Assembly: GCA_022836615.1 (NCBI GenBank)
Contig: MU405351.1
Span: 1 to 64,000, forward strand
DNA: 64,000 nucleotides
Reading direction: 5' to 3'
Origin: Annulohypoxylon bovei var. microspora
Taxonomy: Eukaryota; Ascomycota; Sordariomycetes; Xylariales; Hypoxylaceae
Below, piece by piece: positions 22,694 through 33,710 of the stretch. A program made the translations under genes and the position numbers. Position 1 is the stretch's first letter, and the number at the start of each line of letters is the position of its first letter. A model generated the notes under the pieces. That model was given only the letters and a program-made list of their open reading frames with translations. It did no database searches and was not told the origin of the DNA.

Positions 22694-23415
22694 TTTTCTG
22701 TTCTTTTGGGTTGGCAAGCCTGCTTGCTCTGTAAGCTGTGTTATATTGATATATAGATGATCTGATCTGTTTTGTTGAGTTGTAGGTTCATTCACTGACT
22801 TAAATTAGCCGGGAGCTTTATACTTGACACTGGAGAGATTGAGTTGAACTTGTTGAAGACTGCTGGTGAGTCCACATTTTATCCCTGGAGGCGGTCTTTT
22901 ATCAATGACATTGTTCTGACACGGGCAAAAGACCTAATGTAAGAACAACAAAGCTGCTTTGTTCAGGTTTATTGGACTGGCAAACCCTTTATCACGTCCT
23001 TTACCATAATCCCGCCGACTTTCTATTGCGTAGCTTGTTCGCTATTGTCTTACCCCTATTTGCTCTTTCATTGCATCACGATCTAACCTTGGAAGTATTC
23101 TAGTTTGAAAATCACCACAAGAAGACCGATATTCCGGTTAACTACTACTTGAATCCAAGTAGGCGGATGGAATATGCAAGACACGGTACTATGTATGAGT
23201 TTGTGACTTCATCTACCTCTGCCTCGGTACGCGATGAAACCAAACATAGGAAACATGAAATTTCAACGCTAGCCTTCCCGTACTTCGCTTCTGTTTAGTA
23301 CGCTACTACATAACCCTAACATAGATACTTCGCTAGGTCTTCAATGGTTTCGTCTATACCCGGGTTGGCAGACGAAGCCAAGTTGCCTCGGAGATTTTCA
23401 TAGGGGTATGTCTCC
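22694..23415. other. Intergenic region between two minus-strand genes
   Basis: Promoter of the acidic Cys-rich gene and 3' flank of the amidoligase-like gene. No other gene is seen. Confidence 0.55.
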
Positions 23416-24951
23416 CTAAGTCGTCCTATTTCTCTCCGGAAGCTGAGCAACGTAATTCTGCCAGAAAGGAATATCATCTCCTAGATCCAAGACTTCGAGC
23501 ATCCATTTCCAGCTGTCCAACCAAGGGTCTGTTGTTTCTCTTCGAAAGGTCCGATCTCGCAAGTGTTGTTTCCATTTGGATTTCATGGATCGATACTCGT
23601 GCGCGATCAGCTGAAGTTTTTCTTTGTACTCGGATACCGGCTTCGACGCTGTCTGGACTAGGGCCGCTGCGATCCGAACCCACGCCCAAGCGAGATTCTC
23701 GTCCATCGTACTCTGGAAATGACGAAATTCAATAGTGCTGTGGTCGTTCTCTCGGTTGTAGACAGCCAGGGCCAGCCGTCGGTTCATGAAATTTACGTTA
23801 GTACCGGATAACAGTTCTGCGAGCTCACCCATGTCGCTTGTTCCGAAAATAGCCGAAATCCATGTCTTCTCCTTGGCAGAAAACTCCCTTGGAAGGCCAT
23901 CGGAGGTCTCGTCCTCTTGGGCTGAGGATGTTGGGCTTGGTTCGACCTCGTCTTCCGGGGGATCGCCTGTGTCGATGGGCTCTGTAGTTTCCACTTTCTC
24001 GCAAGTTGATGCAAATTCCTCCCTGATTGATCCAGATATTGTTTTGTCTTCTCCTGATGGAATCTCTCCATCATCTGAAGCCCTCTTTTCCTCATGTGTA
24101 TCTTGGTTTTCCGAGGAGTGCTCATTGCTTAGTTCATCCTTTAGTTCATCTTTGGACTCTTCTTTGGGCTTATCTTTGACCTCGTCTTTTGATCCATCCT
24201 TTGGCTCGTCTTTCTCTTGAGATATCTCTATGTTCTCGTTATTTACCTTGCCCTCGCCCTTTGGGGCATCATCTTCCAGTGTGTCCTCTAATGTGTCGGA
24301 TTCTGTAATATTGAACTTTGTTTGGGCTAAGAGCGAATATTTTCGGATTGGCGCATTTGTTAATGTCATACCCCTATCATGGTTGCAAAGAGAGAAGAGA
24401 CATGGCTCCAGAAGCCATCCTAGTATAGCTGCCTTTTTGGCGGTTTCTAGGTCGAGACCACTCTCGATACCGACATGGACGTGGAGGCCTGCAGATTGGG
24501 TAGGTAAGGGTTCAAATCTATCGGAAATCTTGGTATTCGTTAGACTGCCGCCGTCTCTGATTGCAGCGAACGTGGCGTCGAATTCGGGGCAGCCTTGCTT
24601 GTCGAATTTTAGAGCACGAGTGGAAAGTTCCAAGCCGACTGCGATTTTCTTCTCGGTGTCGTTCTGAGCTTTCTCCTTGGTGCCAATAACAACGGAGCCG
24701 TCTCCGGAGAAGCAGTAGTAGTTTTTCCAATCCTTCTTATCGAGAGGTATCCCGTCGGGGTATCGATAGGCTGTACCTCTATATTTGCTCCATTTCCCAT
24801 GGACACAAGCACAAGGTAGTGGATTTGCTAAGTTTTTCAAGAAGAGCTCTGTCATAGCCTCGTACGTTTCCTGGTTGTTCTCGTGTTCCTTCCGGGTAGT
24901 GATGATGAACTCCAGCTCTACCCCAAAGGTCAACGTCTGGTGGGAGGCCAT
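23416..24951 (-). CDS. Amidoligase_2-like carboxylate-amine ligase
   Basis: Single exon, 511 aa. Conserved-looking motifs are FGVELEF at residues 9-15, VGLELSTR at about 105, AGLHVHVGIE at about 154 and IEFRHFQST at about 407. These match the Amidoligase_2 family, whose fold is related to glutamine synthetase and glutamate-cysteine ligase and which forms amide or peptide bonds using ATP. Between about residues 217 and 355 lies an acidic low-complexity insertion with repeated KDE(P/L/V) steps. It separates the two halves of the catalytic domain, so it probably loops out. The substrate is unknown. The neighbour on the left is the acidic Cys-rich protein, and on the right a terpene synthase in the same orientation. 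The start is the first ATG and gives the family-typical N-terminal strand. Confidence 0.8.
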   Translation of the reverse strand: MASHQTLTFGVELEFIITTRKEHENNQETYEAMTELFLKNLANPLPCACVHGKWSKYRGTAYRYPDGIPLDKKDWKNYYCFSGDGSVVIGTKEKAQNDTEKKIAVGLELSTRALKFDKQGCPEFDATFAAIRDGGSLTNTKISDRFEPLPTQSAGLHVHVGIESGLDLETAKKAAILGWLLEPCLFSLCNHDRGMTLTNAPIRKYSLLAQTKFNITESDTLEDTLEDDAPKGEGKVNNENIEISQEKDEPKDGSKDEVKDKPKEESKDELKDELSNEHSSENQDTHEEKRASDDGEIPSGEDKTISGSIREEFASTCEKVETTEPIDTGDPPEDEVEPSPTSSAQEDETSDGLPREFSAKEKTWISAIFGTSDMGELAELLSGTNVNFMNRRLALAVYNRENDHSTIEFRHFQSTMDENLAWAWVRIAAALVQTASKPVSEYKEKLQLIAHEYRSMKSKWKQHLRDRTFRRETTDPWLDSWKWMLEVLDLGDDIPFWQNYVAQLPERNRTT

Positions 24952-25518
24952 GACGAAAACGAGTGAATCAATTAAGCGATAGGTATCTTAATGTTTCGCA
25001 GCCAAGATGCTGCGAAATATATGCCTGAAAGGGGGTGGTATTGTTTGTTATTATAAAAGTAAACGACTGAAGGTGCTAAGAACAGAAGATATGATTGATG
25101 TTTCGAATGTTTAGAAGTTGAAATCTTGGAAATACTTGCAGGTCTCGTGTGCTTTGATTGTAAACTAATGTACGACTACTTATCGAATCCTTACATATAG
25201 AGTGCAACTACCTTTTAAGATCAATTCATACATAAGTTCTTTCTTTTTGGTGTGTGATTAAAGTCGACATAGACTCTGGCGACACACCAAGGAAGGTCCA
25301 TCGCGTTTACTTCCTCGGATATACGGTACTATAAGAAGGTGATATGCTCTTCTTCTAAGGATAATTTGACTTTACTGATCTTTACCTAGGTAGGTATATT
25401 CTGACTTTTAAAGTCTCTGATTTGTCCAGTTCTATTAAGAATTTACCCATGATTTTTGATATGGTATATTTCATGTTTTTTCCCCAAAGACATGCATACG
25501 ATCGCTTGCTCGCTCTAG
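24952..25518. other. Intergenic region
   Basis: Promoter of the amidoligase-like gene and 3' flank of the terpene synthase. A short ACCTAGGTAGGTA repeat occurs near 25385-25397. The open frame at 25382-25603 is a shadow of the terpene synthase. Confidence 0.5.
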
Positions 25519-26798
25519 CTACAAGGGTATAAGATAACTTCCGTCTTCTTGCTGATAGTCCTTGACGCCAAATCTCTTCGAGTTCATAAAAAACTTGAAG
25601 CATCCAGTTTGGAATGTTTCAAAGGCCCTAATAAACATTTCAATCTTCCCTTGAACGCTTTCATCATACTTCAATCCTTTAGCTCGAAGAGAGGCAGCCG
25701 CGGCGTCGAACTTCCTGGCCGAAGAGTACATCTGCTCTACTAGGTCATGAACGATAGAGTCTAACGACATTCCAGTTTCTGCTACCATGATGGGCACTAA
25801 GTTTGTGGGCGTATCTTCTTTCTATATTTTTTATTAGTCTCAATAAAATCCAGATATCTGACTGGATAATAGGGGGAGGTACGTACCATCTCCTTTTTTA
25901 GCGAGTATAAGTCGTTGCAACTAGCCGCGTCGTTTAGAGGATCCAACATACGTAGAATATGAAAAGAATACTCACAGGAGAGGTTGGAAGCTAGTTTCCA
26001 GGCGCAAAATCCTTACCTCTTCACACCAGGCCAGATCATCGGGTAAACATATGTTATTCACATACTGGTGTAGGGTACAATAGGGGAATACAGCGCCAAC
26101 ACCATGGCGATACGTCCAATATTCCTCAACTCTGGGGAGTGTTCCAGAGAGCCGGTAGGTTTGCTCTAGAGCGTTTGTCTCGATGAATTCTGAGATATCG
26201 TGGGCAAGTTTGCCTAGGTCGACTTGGCCTGGGTCGGCCGCAGTCACCCTCGGCGCAAATGCTTCAAAACTCGCAAATTCCTGCGGTAGATAGGGCAGCT
26301 GTGTATCTGGGACACATTTTTCATGGCCTTGGAAGAGGTGGTGTCGCACGTAAGCAACAGAATCTTGCCTGAGTTTCGTGGCGGCATCGAAATCGGAGGC
26401 AAAGTCTGGCGTCTCGTGATCGATCTCTTTGTCAATTGTATCGTCGAAAATGAAGAAAACCATAGACATGAGAGCTATTGTCTTTAGCTGTTCTATTCCT
26501 GCGCTTGGATAACACCTGGGGATCACAGAATGTTCAATAGGTGTCGGTTATCCAGAGTGTGCTTGAAACCACCAACTTACAGTGATGCAAACCAACCAAG
26601 GTCGATCGCCCTTGTCTTCACTCGAGCCTTTTCATTCTTGACATATTTGTCTATATTCTCTTCGATAAAAACCCTCAGTTCATCACAGTGAGGATTGACC
26701 CCAGATTCCCAATTCGCATAAATCGGTCTTAAATCCGGTACCTGGAGTAATTTTCCTTCTAAGCTCCTGAGTGCCGCTACACCCTCGCTTTCGAACAT
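25519..26798 (-). CDS. Class I terpene synthase
   Basis: Four exons on the minus strand, 26798-26581, 26515-25976, 25920-25887 and 25821-25519, encode 364 aa. The third exon is only 34 nt and carries the NSE/DTE metal motif. The introns are 66, 55 and 65 nt, with GTAAGT..CCAG, GTGAGT..CTAG and GTACGT..ATAG ends, and the frame is kept at every junction. The first metal-binding motif is DDTID at residues 97-101. The second is NDLYSLKKE at 255-263, which fits N-D-x-x-S-x-x-K-E exactly. A KRF near the C-terminus sits where many fungal sesquiterpene synthases have RY. The family ionises a prenyl diphosphate (often farnesyl) and cyclises it in the cytosol. The product cannot be predicted from sequence by eye. 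All catalytic motifs are intact, so an active enzyme is likely. Confidence 0.88.
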
Positions 26799-28088
26799 GT
26801 TTCATCTAACATCTGCTACGAGGCAAATTGCTGGCGAGAAAGAGAGTTAGAAGTTCTGTCATGAATTTTATATGTAAGTATCTTCAGCGCCACCGGCCCG
26901 TATCGCCGGCGTCTTATATTACTTTTTTTCACAAAATATCCGCAAATCCTTCTGTGGATTACACTAAAATACCCGCTGCGTCCGGTCCGTACTATCTTCA
27001 AAGAGGTTTGCCTAGAGTTGTTAACAATTTCGGTGGAGTCATACTAGCTAGGGAGGCTCGGCAACGTGGCACTGCATGAACCAATAGGTGAAAGAGGGAT
27101 GACATTAAAAACGGCGGACATGGTTATATATTCTGGTACGAAACGATGTAAAGTGACCTTAGATAAGGTAGTAACATAGGTACACAGTAGACTAATCATC
27201 AGTCTTTTTCTCACACTTACACACGACCTGGTACGAATCACCATCTTACCGAGGAACTGAGATACCTGGTCTACGTATTAATCCCTGTTACCCATGCAGT
27301 GCCCCTGTTGCTGATGGTCCCCCGTGCCTTTGCCGAACATGACCTTAGCTTGTTGGTAAACATTAAAATATGATATGGATATGGATGGTTTACGAGCCTT
27401 TTTGAACCCCAAACTAGTTACATTTATAACCCGGTTTCTTAGATTTCGAGACATAAGAGGATTTCATGATTGCATTGACAATGGTTTATTTCTACGTTTA
27501 CACATTTACGGATAGAGGAATTAACTTATGTCACTTTTCCGCTTCTCGGGGAAGTAAGGGGTAGGTACTTTTAGATGAAAGTCACTTTGCCGTATTTCCG
27601 GTTGGAAGGACTCATTGTTTATAGTGTGACTCGAATTATAAGGCTTAGTAACCTTCAACTTGGTTACATGTGAAGGGTTACTTTAAATTATACTTTCAAA
27701 TAGTCTATGTATGTTTACCTGTTAAAGAGTATTAAAAGAACAGCCCAAAGTAAAACTAAAAAGAGACAGAAAAAAAGGAAGGAAGAGAAGGAAAAGTATT
27801 GCAGATTTGTTTAAGATAAAGGCATTGTTTAGAGTCGATAATGATCATTGATTTATTATATTAGAACAGATTAAGAGTTTATGGATAATAGCCTTTATAA
27901 TAGCCTTTATAATGATTATCAAGTCGAGGAGTTGATGAACAAAGGGAGCCACCCAAAGGGAGATATAAGGTAGTTATCAAAGGATATTTGATGCCTCCGT
28001 TCCCCCCCTTCTACCATAGCAATCGGCAATCTTGGTATACGACTATTGTTCCGGAAAACGAAAATTTGTGCTGTCGATATCCACGGAA
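26799..28088. other. Intergenic region between divergent genes
   Basis: Upstream of the terpene synthase (-) and of the small Cys-rich gene (+). It contains an imperfect direct repeat (AATAGCCTTTAT twice, about 27886-27910) and a purine-rich patch at about 27760-27800. No gene is supported. Confidence 0.5.
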
Positions 28089-28532
28089 ATGTGCGAATTC
28101 AGCGGTACTACGTTTCCATGCGGTTGTATCACCTGGAAGGGTAGCGAGTACAAGTATTGCCCTAAGCGAGGTAAAGGATGCAAGACGAAGATATTCAGGC
28201 GTTTCGAATGGCAAACTTTTTGCCCAAGCTCCCGTAAGTTTCTTAGAGGGAAATCGAAGTACGACGATGGCGTTGTACTTCCAAAATGTTGCGCTCAACT
28301 GGAGCAATCAAAGCTCGAAACTCTCTGCCTGAAATGCAATTCAACTCCTGACATGGAAAACGAACTCCATTGCTATTGTCCCGAGCATATGATTTGCGTT
28401 TCTGTTCGCGTCGACGAAAATGCAGAGAAGGAGTTTGAGAAGTTTGTGCAGCTTTGGCCGTCCAACTTACGAGCCAGATACCTCCGAAGAAGTCAAGATC
28501 CCAAGGCGAGGGATTGTGGCTGGTCCCTATGA
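28089..28532 (+). CDS. Small Cys-rich protein, unknown function
   Basis: 147 aa from the ATG at 28089 (MCEFSGTTFPCGC). An upstream in-frame ATG at 28032 is possible, but the Cys module starts at residue 2 of the chosen form. The N-terminal module is C-x8-C-G-C-x10-C-x6-C. More cysteines follow, including KCC, LCLKC and a CYCPEHMIC segment, so several zinc sites or disulfides are possible. The C-terminal third is charged and helical. No signal peptide is seen with the chosen start. The N-terminal spacing matches that of the acidic gene at 21530-22693. Function unknown. Confidence 0.6.
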   Translation: MCEFSGTTFPCGCITWKGSEYKYCPKRGKGCKTKIFRRFEWQTFCPSSRKFLRGKSKYDDGVVLPKCCAQLEQSKLETLCLKCNSTPDMENELHCYCPEHMICVSVRVDENAEKEFEKFVQLWPSNLRARYLRRSQDPKARDCGWSL

Positions 28533-28881
28533 TTTGTTTGTATGAGCAAGGTATCTAGGTATTTGGTCTATGCGGATAGTAAGGAGGTTATTAGCAGTTA
28601 CACGATTCATATTATTTAGTGTTTTTATTTTTCTGTTTGATATTCTGATACAGCTCTCGAAAGCAAATGAAGGTACTTAACCTCATAGGTAGTCATGATA
28701 TTATGAATAACATTATGAATTCTATTCGGAATTTGTGCAAGATATGCCATCGTAGTTCAAGATACCATGTGACGTGAGTGTTAGAGTGGTTAGGACAATT
28801 GTTTCAAAGTCAAGTCCTTTATAACTCCGGGAGAATTGATTGCGTACCTCATAGTCAACGTATTATATTAAGGAGCTTCAA

Positions 28882-28938
28882 TTAGGTATATTAGGTATGT
28901 AGGTAGGTATCTACCCAGGTGCTCCGATAGGTATCTAG
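28882..28938. repeat. TAGGTA-type microrepeat
   Basis: ATTAGGTATATTAGGTATGTAGGTAGGTATCTACCCAGG-type sequence, a degenerate member of the TAGGTACC family. Confidence 0.6.
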
Positions 28939-29215
28939 TATCCCCTTAACTGGCAATTATCTGCAGACAGGGTTTAGAAGGTACATACATAGAACGCATG
29001 TAAAGGCGTGTAACAGCCCACTGACACCTGGGACAATTGCTATTTAAGGGGATAGACGTCACGGAGGAATCGGTCGTCGGTGCTTTAAAATGCCGTGATC
29101 TCATGTTCAGCTTTCTCACTGGCGTTACTAGCCGCACCTACCTCGCTTCTAGCGTCAAGTAGGACCACATTATTGGACGAAGACGGAATGATTTACGTTT
29201 TAGGCAATCAGCTTA

Positions 29216-29250
29216 AGACCGAATAGACCGAATAGACCGAATAGACCGAT
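29216..29250. repeat. AGACCGAAT tandem repeat
   Basis: Three perfect 9-bp copies of AGACCGAAT (29216-29242), followed by a shortened fourth copy (AGACCGAT). Confidence 0.85.
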
Positions 29251-29811
29251 CAGACCGACTAAATCGTCTGGACCGAGAAAGACCATCGCTTCAAACTCTT
29301 GAATTGGCCGTGCCGATTCCGTCGTAAAGATGAGGTTAACGGGATCACAGCCGGAAAGCTTATGTACACGTGGGCATTCTTACATACATAGTACATATGT
29401 ACTAATCTACTTAGTATCTTTCCTTTTCTTTTTATGAACGATCGTTGACTTAGCCACGTTCAGTTAGTTAGTCCGAGATTGTCGAGTTTAGGTCCTATGT
29501 AGGTCTTAGGATGGGCGACGGGCGACGAATGCGCGTGATGATGATATAAATAACATGAATCATTCTATCTCGAACCATGAGAGAAATTCTTTGTTTCAAC
29601 CTCCTTTTAATATTTAATACCCACCCAATATCTCGATCCCATCTACTTGTTTTTAACATTCCTGTCATTTTTACCTGGCATCCTATCACTGTAATAGGAG
29701 AAAATAATAATCACTTACTTACCTACCTAGGTAGTACTTACACTACTTATTCTTATACTTGTACTAAATATCTACCATTGATGATAACAAGAGAAAGATA
29801 ATATAATAGTT

Positions 29812-30780
29812 ATGTCACAACAGCAACAACATCGATCAGGGCCGCCGTACGCTCCCACCACCGCTAGCGTCGGCGGCCTTCCTACAGTCATACCCGATGT
29901 ACCCGTCGCTGCCGTCTTCATCGCCATATACGCGACCTTCGCCGCCACCAACATGACCATATATCAGCTCAACAACCGGAGAGGACACAAGTTTATCCCC
30001 TCCGTCGCTCTATTCGGTTTCTGTATGGCCCGCATCATGACCCTTGTTCTCCGAATAGTTTGGTCTACTCGACATACCAACGTCAGTCTTGCTATCGCTG
30101 CCGGCATCTTCGTCAACGCTGGCGTCCTCGTCGTATACGTCGTCAATCTTATCTTCGCCCAGCGCATCTTACGAGCGAAACAACCTACTCTCGGTTGGAA
30201 TGGGGTGCTTCGGATCCTCTATAAAATCTTTTTCGTTGGAGTCGTTTGCGCCCTCATCATGGTCATCACCGCTTTGGTTTTATCCGTCTACACCTTGAAC
30301 TCATACACATTACGCGCCTGTCGGGACGTTCAACTAACCTCCGGCACTTACCTTCTCGTCTTTACCACTATACCAATCTTCCTCGTGGCTGCCGCTTACC
30401 TGCTACCTAAATCGCCAAACGAGGAGGTATTTGGGGAGGGCAGCATGAAATCTAAGACTATAATTGTCCTCTCAGTTACTTGTCTTTGCATAATTAATTC
30501 CGGTTTCAGGGTTGGGACAGCTTGGTCACCTCAACGACTGGCTAGCAATCCGGCTTGGTACCATGGGAAGGCTCCATTCTACGTATTCAACTTCGCCCTC
30601 GAAATCATTATGCTGTTTATCCTAGTCCTGTCTAGGGTTGACAAGCGATTCCATGTTCCGGATGGAAGCAGCAAGCGAGGCAACTACTCTAGCAGTATCG
30701 AATCATCTACCGAGAGCGTCGGGGACACTTCTGTCGAAAAGGAAGAGAGAGGCGAGGGTAAAGCCGTGCCTGGTTTTTAA
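29812..30780 (+). CDS. Seven-transmembrane protein (DUF3112-like)
   Basis: Single exon, 322 aa. After a polar N-terminus there are about seven hydrophobic segments, at roughly residues 30-50, 62-82, 93-118, 137-160, 175-195, 219-237 and 260-280. A Ser/Glu-rich cytosolic-type tail follows. The layout resembles fungal DUF3112 membrane proteins, sometimes annotated as receptor-like. No enzymatic motif is visible, and ligand and function are unknown. The tail (SSSIESSTESVGDTSVEKEE) is a plausible phosphorylation region. An ACCTACCTAGGTAG repeat lies about 80 nt upstream of the start. Confidence 0.72.
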   Translation: MSQQQQHRSGPPYAPTTASVGGLPTVIPDVPVAAVFIAIYATFAATNMTIYQLNNRRGHKFIPSVALFGFCMARIMTLVLRIVWSTRHTNVSLAIAAGIFVNAGVLVVYVVNLIFAQRILRAKQPTLGWNGVLRILYKIFFVGVVCALIMVITALVLSVYTLNSYTLRACRDVQLTSGTYLLVFTTIPIFLVAAAYLLPKSPNEEVFGEGSMKSKTIIVLSVTCLCIINSGFRVGTAWSPQRLASNPAWYHGKAPFYVFNFALEIIMLFILVLSRVDKRFHVPDGSSKRGNYSSSIESSTESVGDTSVEKEERGEGKAVPGF

Positions 30781-31063
30781 TCAACAGCAAGTTACATAGA
30801 AAGGGATAGAATGGTTTGGCTTTGATGAATGTTTATGTTGCATAGGTACCTACTGATATAATGATACCCAATAGAACTAGAAGAAACGATTTCACAACTT
30901 GGTTCATATATCGATGCTATTGATTAAATGACTGCTACAAGCTAAGGAGGTAGAGTAAAAAATAGTTCTAGTTGCAACAACAAAGAATAATGGATGAGAG
31001 AACGAACCTTGCTGCCAACTGGAGGCCCTGGATATTCCGGCTTATTGCACCAACAAATCCAGC

Positions 31064-31603
31064 TCATAGCCTGCTAGACAACATGTCCGTGAACGTCTCG
31101 CTCAAACCGCCCGCTTCCCATTGCTCTATATTGGCGGCTTCCCATTCAGCCTGTAGATATCGCAAAATAGCCCAAACTTGGTGAAATTCCGCGTCACTTT
31201 CAGAATCTTGGTCATTATCGGGATCGAATCTGCCATGTGTCCACTCGCCATCGTTTTCCCAGCTGAAGCGAAGAACACGGACAACAAAGCGTACCGCGTG
31301 GTCCAGTGCCGTCCAGCCTTCCTTATTAGATATCGTGGGGCTCGCGTACTTGGGCAAAGCGAACGCGTTAGTCGACCCACACAGTCCGAATAGTTCGTCG
31401 CAGTCTATATCTTCGACTTGCGGGGCTACTTCGAGGTAGTCGTGGCGGTACTCCTTAAAAAAAGGCTTGATAAATTCACCATCTAGGATTTTCCGCACAA
31501 GATGCTTCTCATCGTCGTAGAAGCCAAGATAAAAGCAGAGAGTATCGTATACCTGCTGCAGAGCTGGGATTCGTTCCCGCGGGATAGCTTTGCTGGTCGC
31601 CAT
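31064..31603 (-). CDS. Hypothetical protein, 179 aa
   Basis: Single exon without a recognised domain. The sequence is rich in aromatic and acidic residues and looks folded (for example VYDTLCFYLGFYDDEKHL and EGWTALDHAVRFVVRVL). No signal peptide or membrane segment is seen. Codon use and amino acid composition look like a genuine cytosolic protein. An intron or alternative start cannot be excluded. Function unknown. Confidence 0.6.
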   Translation of the reverse strand: MATSKAIPRERIPALQQVYDTLCFYLGFYDDEKHLVRKILDGEFIKPFFKEYRHDYLEVAPQVEDIDCDELFGLCGSTNAFALPKYASPTISNKEGWTALDHAVRFVVRVLRFSWENDGEWTHGRFDPDNDQDSESDAEFHQVWAILRYLQAEWEAANIEQWEAGGLSETFTDMLSSRL

Positions 31604-32288
31604 GAGGTGGATGTATCTAGGTATTCAACTGATGAAATTTTATGAGCAGTAGATCGTCGAGGATGAAAGCATGACAATCATTGGTTGTGATTGGGTGGTC
31701 TCGGTTACTGGTAGTATAACGCCGCCTCATCTAATAGTCTCGTCTTATGCTATGCCGGGGGGCAATATGCGCGGAGGTGTCCCGTCGACTCTCTGTAGGG
31801 TACTTAGGTACTCATCGAGTGAGGAGTAGCGAGAATTCAAGAAGCACAAAGCTGCAAGATCGCGAGGGGCTTAGCATTCGTACCACGTGGTGAAGCATGC
31901 CGGGTCCAATCACCTCCCTTGCCGAGCTGCACGATGAGAGGACGGCATCTGCAAGCTTATATGACGTTGTACATTATATGTACTTCATTTCCTAGCTCGA
32001 AACCTTGCCATGCATAGAAATTCATTATAAACTCCGGTTATCTCGGTAATACTTCACGCGGACATAGATATAGTCCATATGTCTTACTATTCATTTTTTG
32101 TTTAGGTCATTATAATCTAGGCATGCATTATGTAGGCTAGGTAAGGTGTTGCTGGTCAGACCTGCTGCTTTTTGATCGCCCACTTGGAAATTTGCCTCTT
32201 GATCAATTATGTAGGTTAGACGTTTATACATAAGATGGTACGCAAGACCCATATAGTGTGTACATAAAGTTGGAGTTTCTTCGTAGCC
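31604..32288. other. Intergenic region
   Basis: Between two minus-strand hypothetical genes. Nothing beyond short AT-rich stretches and one TAGGCTAGGTAAGG word is seen. Confidence 0.5.
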
Positions 32289-33710
32289 TTATATGAGTAT
32301 CTCGCGGGTCTCACATCGTGACTCCCTGTATATAGTCCTAGGCATTTCCGGCTTGATATACTGAGCAACGAAATGTGTGAAACTCGAAGCAGACCCGCGT
32401 GTCCTATCTGGGTATTTCCTTAATGATATTCCTTGCTGAGACCAAGTCTGTCTTTTCCAGAGGCTGCTCTGTCGTAGAGCTGCCTTCTCGCCAGGATCGA
32501 TGTATGGAGAGTGTTCGAAACTGGAGTTGATGGTAGAGGTACACCGTCTCTGCGTTTTGTTGCTTTCTAGTATCGAAGAATGATCATATACTTGATATCT
32601 CTCCTTTTCATCAACTAGGATTGAATTCAGCTTCTGGGTCTCGGGTTGGTCGTGTTGATTCCAGCTCCTCCCTTTCCATTTTCTGTCTTGCCGCCCAGTA
32701 GAGTGGTCGATATTGGTGTAGCTCTTAGGGCGCCTGTGACTTGGGCCACCGACTTTGTGAGATTTATCGTAGCCACTTAGGCTTGATCTCTGGATGTGTC
32801 TACTGGGGTTATAAGCATTTTCTGGGACGGGTAACCTCGCGGTTGGATCAGGGTCGGCTAACGACCCAACCCTGTTTCCCGAGTCTCCTGTTAAGCTTTT
32901 CCATATCTGTAAACGAAGAGCTATATCCGTCGTAATTTCCTTTTCAAGGAATTTGAGAAATTCGGAATATTGCTGAGGTTCAATGTGAGGATCAGTAGCC
33001 AGTTGGTAAGATCGCCTGCGCCGTCGTATCGTAGCAGGGGAGGAAGATCGAAGTTTCATTGGTTTATCCTTTGATTCAAGTATGCGTAGAGTCTTTTCTC
33101 GTTCACCAATATCATCAGGCTCTTCGGCTATCGTGGAATGCTCTCGAGGGATGTCACGAGAAATGGCTATAGTAGAAGTGGGACAGGGTTCATTATAGAG
33201 GCTTGCTCGTGAATAGTTAGTTTCGAGCCGGCAGAATCTTCGTTTATCAGGCAGTAGTTTAAGAGAGGGTCTAGAAGTTGAATGCGTCGTCCCATTCACT
33301 ACTGCTGGGGTTTCTGTGTCATCCGAACTCTCTATCCTCGTATCCCTATGATAGATAGGTGGGGGAGATGGAAAATACGGGAGCAGATCCTTTCCCTCCA
33401 GATCAGAATGATGGGGTTTGTCGTGATTGCATAGAGGCGTTGAAGCAGTCGAATGCTTAGATCCTGGGGCGCTCTTATCTGCCAGGCCCAGTTTTCGTGA
33501 TGCAGTAGTCGGTTTTGCTAATGCGTTCTCTTTTGGAGATGCTTTCTGAGGTTTTATGCTTGAAAATGACCGAGGCTTTAGCCTTGGCCGTAGTTGATGG
33601 AGGAATGCTCGTATGCCACCGAGAGATTTCCTCAATGACAGTACGCATTTAGTTCTGTCGGATGTAGGAAGATCATCCCTTTGAGATACAGTTGTGTGTG
33701 GATTAGGCAT
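32289..33710 (-). CDS. Large disordered hypothetical protein
   Basis: Single exon, 473 aa. It is rich in S, R, K, P and T with basic clusters such as RRRRRSYQ, and is predicted mostly disordered. A short helical block near residues 245-270 (YSEFLKFLEKEITTDIALRLQIW) is the only part that looks ordered. No catalytic motif, signal peptide or membrane segment is visible. The Ser/Arg-rich composition could suit a nuclear or scaffold protein, but that is a guess. Function unknown. Confidence 0.6.
   Translation of the reverse strand: MPNPHTTVSQRDDLPTSDRTKCVLSLRKSLGGIRAFLHQLRPRLKPRSFSSIKPQKASPKENALAKPTTASRKLGLADKSAPGSKHSTASTPLCNHDKPHHSDLEGKDLLPYFPSPPPIYHRDTRIESSDDTETPAVVNGTTHSTSRPSLKLLPDKRRFCRLETNYSRASLYNEPCPTSTIAISRDIPREHSTIAEEPDDIGEREKTLRILESKDKPMKLRSSSPATIRRRRRSYQLATDPHIEPQQYSEFLKFLEKEITTDIALRLQIWKSLTGDSGNRVGSLADPDPTARLPVPENAYNPSRHIQRSSLSGYDKSHKVGGPSHRRPKSYTNIDHSTGRQDRKWKGRSWNQHDQPETQKLNSILVDEKERYQVYDHSSILESNKTQRRCTSTINSSFEHSPYIDPGEKAALRQSSLWKRQTWSQQGISLRKYPDRTRGSASSFTHFVAQYIKPEMPRTIYRESRCETREILI

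Larger units (their letters stand above)
28533..29811. other. Intergenic region with short repeats
   Basis: No supported gene. It contains TAGGTA-type repeats (28882-28938), a 9-bp tandem repeat (29216-29250) and an ACCTACCTAGGTAG repeat just upstream of the seven-TM gene (about 29717-29736). A tRNA-like D-arm word (TTAGAGTGGTTAGGAC) is present near 28781 but no tRNA fold follows. Confidence 0.5.

Noticed and set aside
28770..28840. tRNA-like sequence with a GAGTGGTTAGGAC word
   Set aside because: No B-box and no cloverleaf could be drawn.
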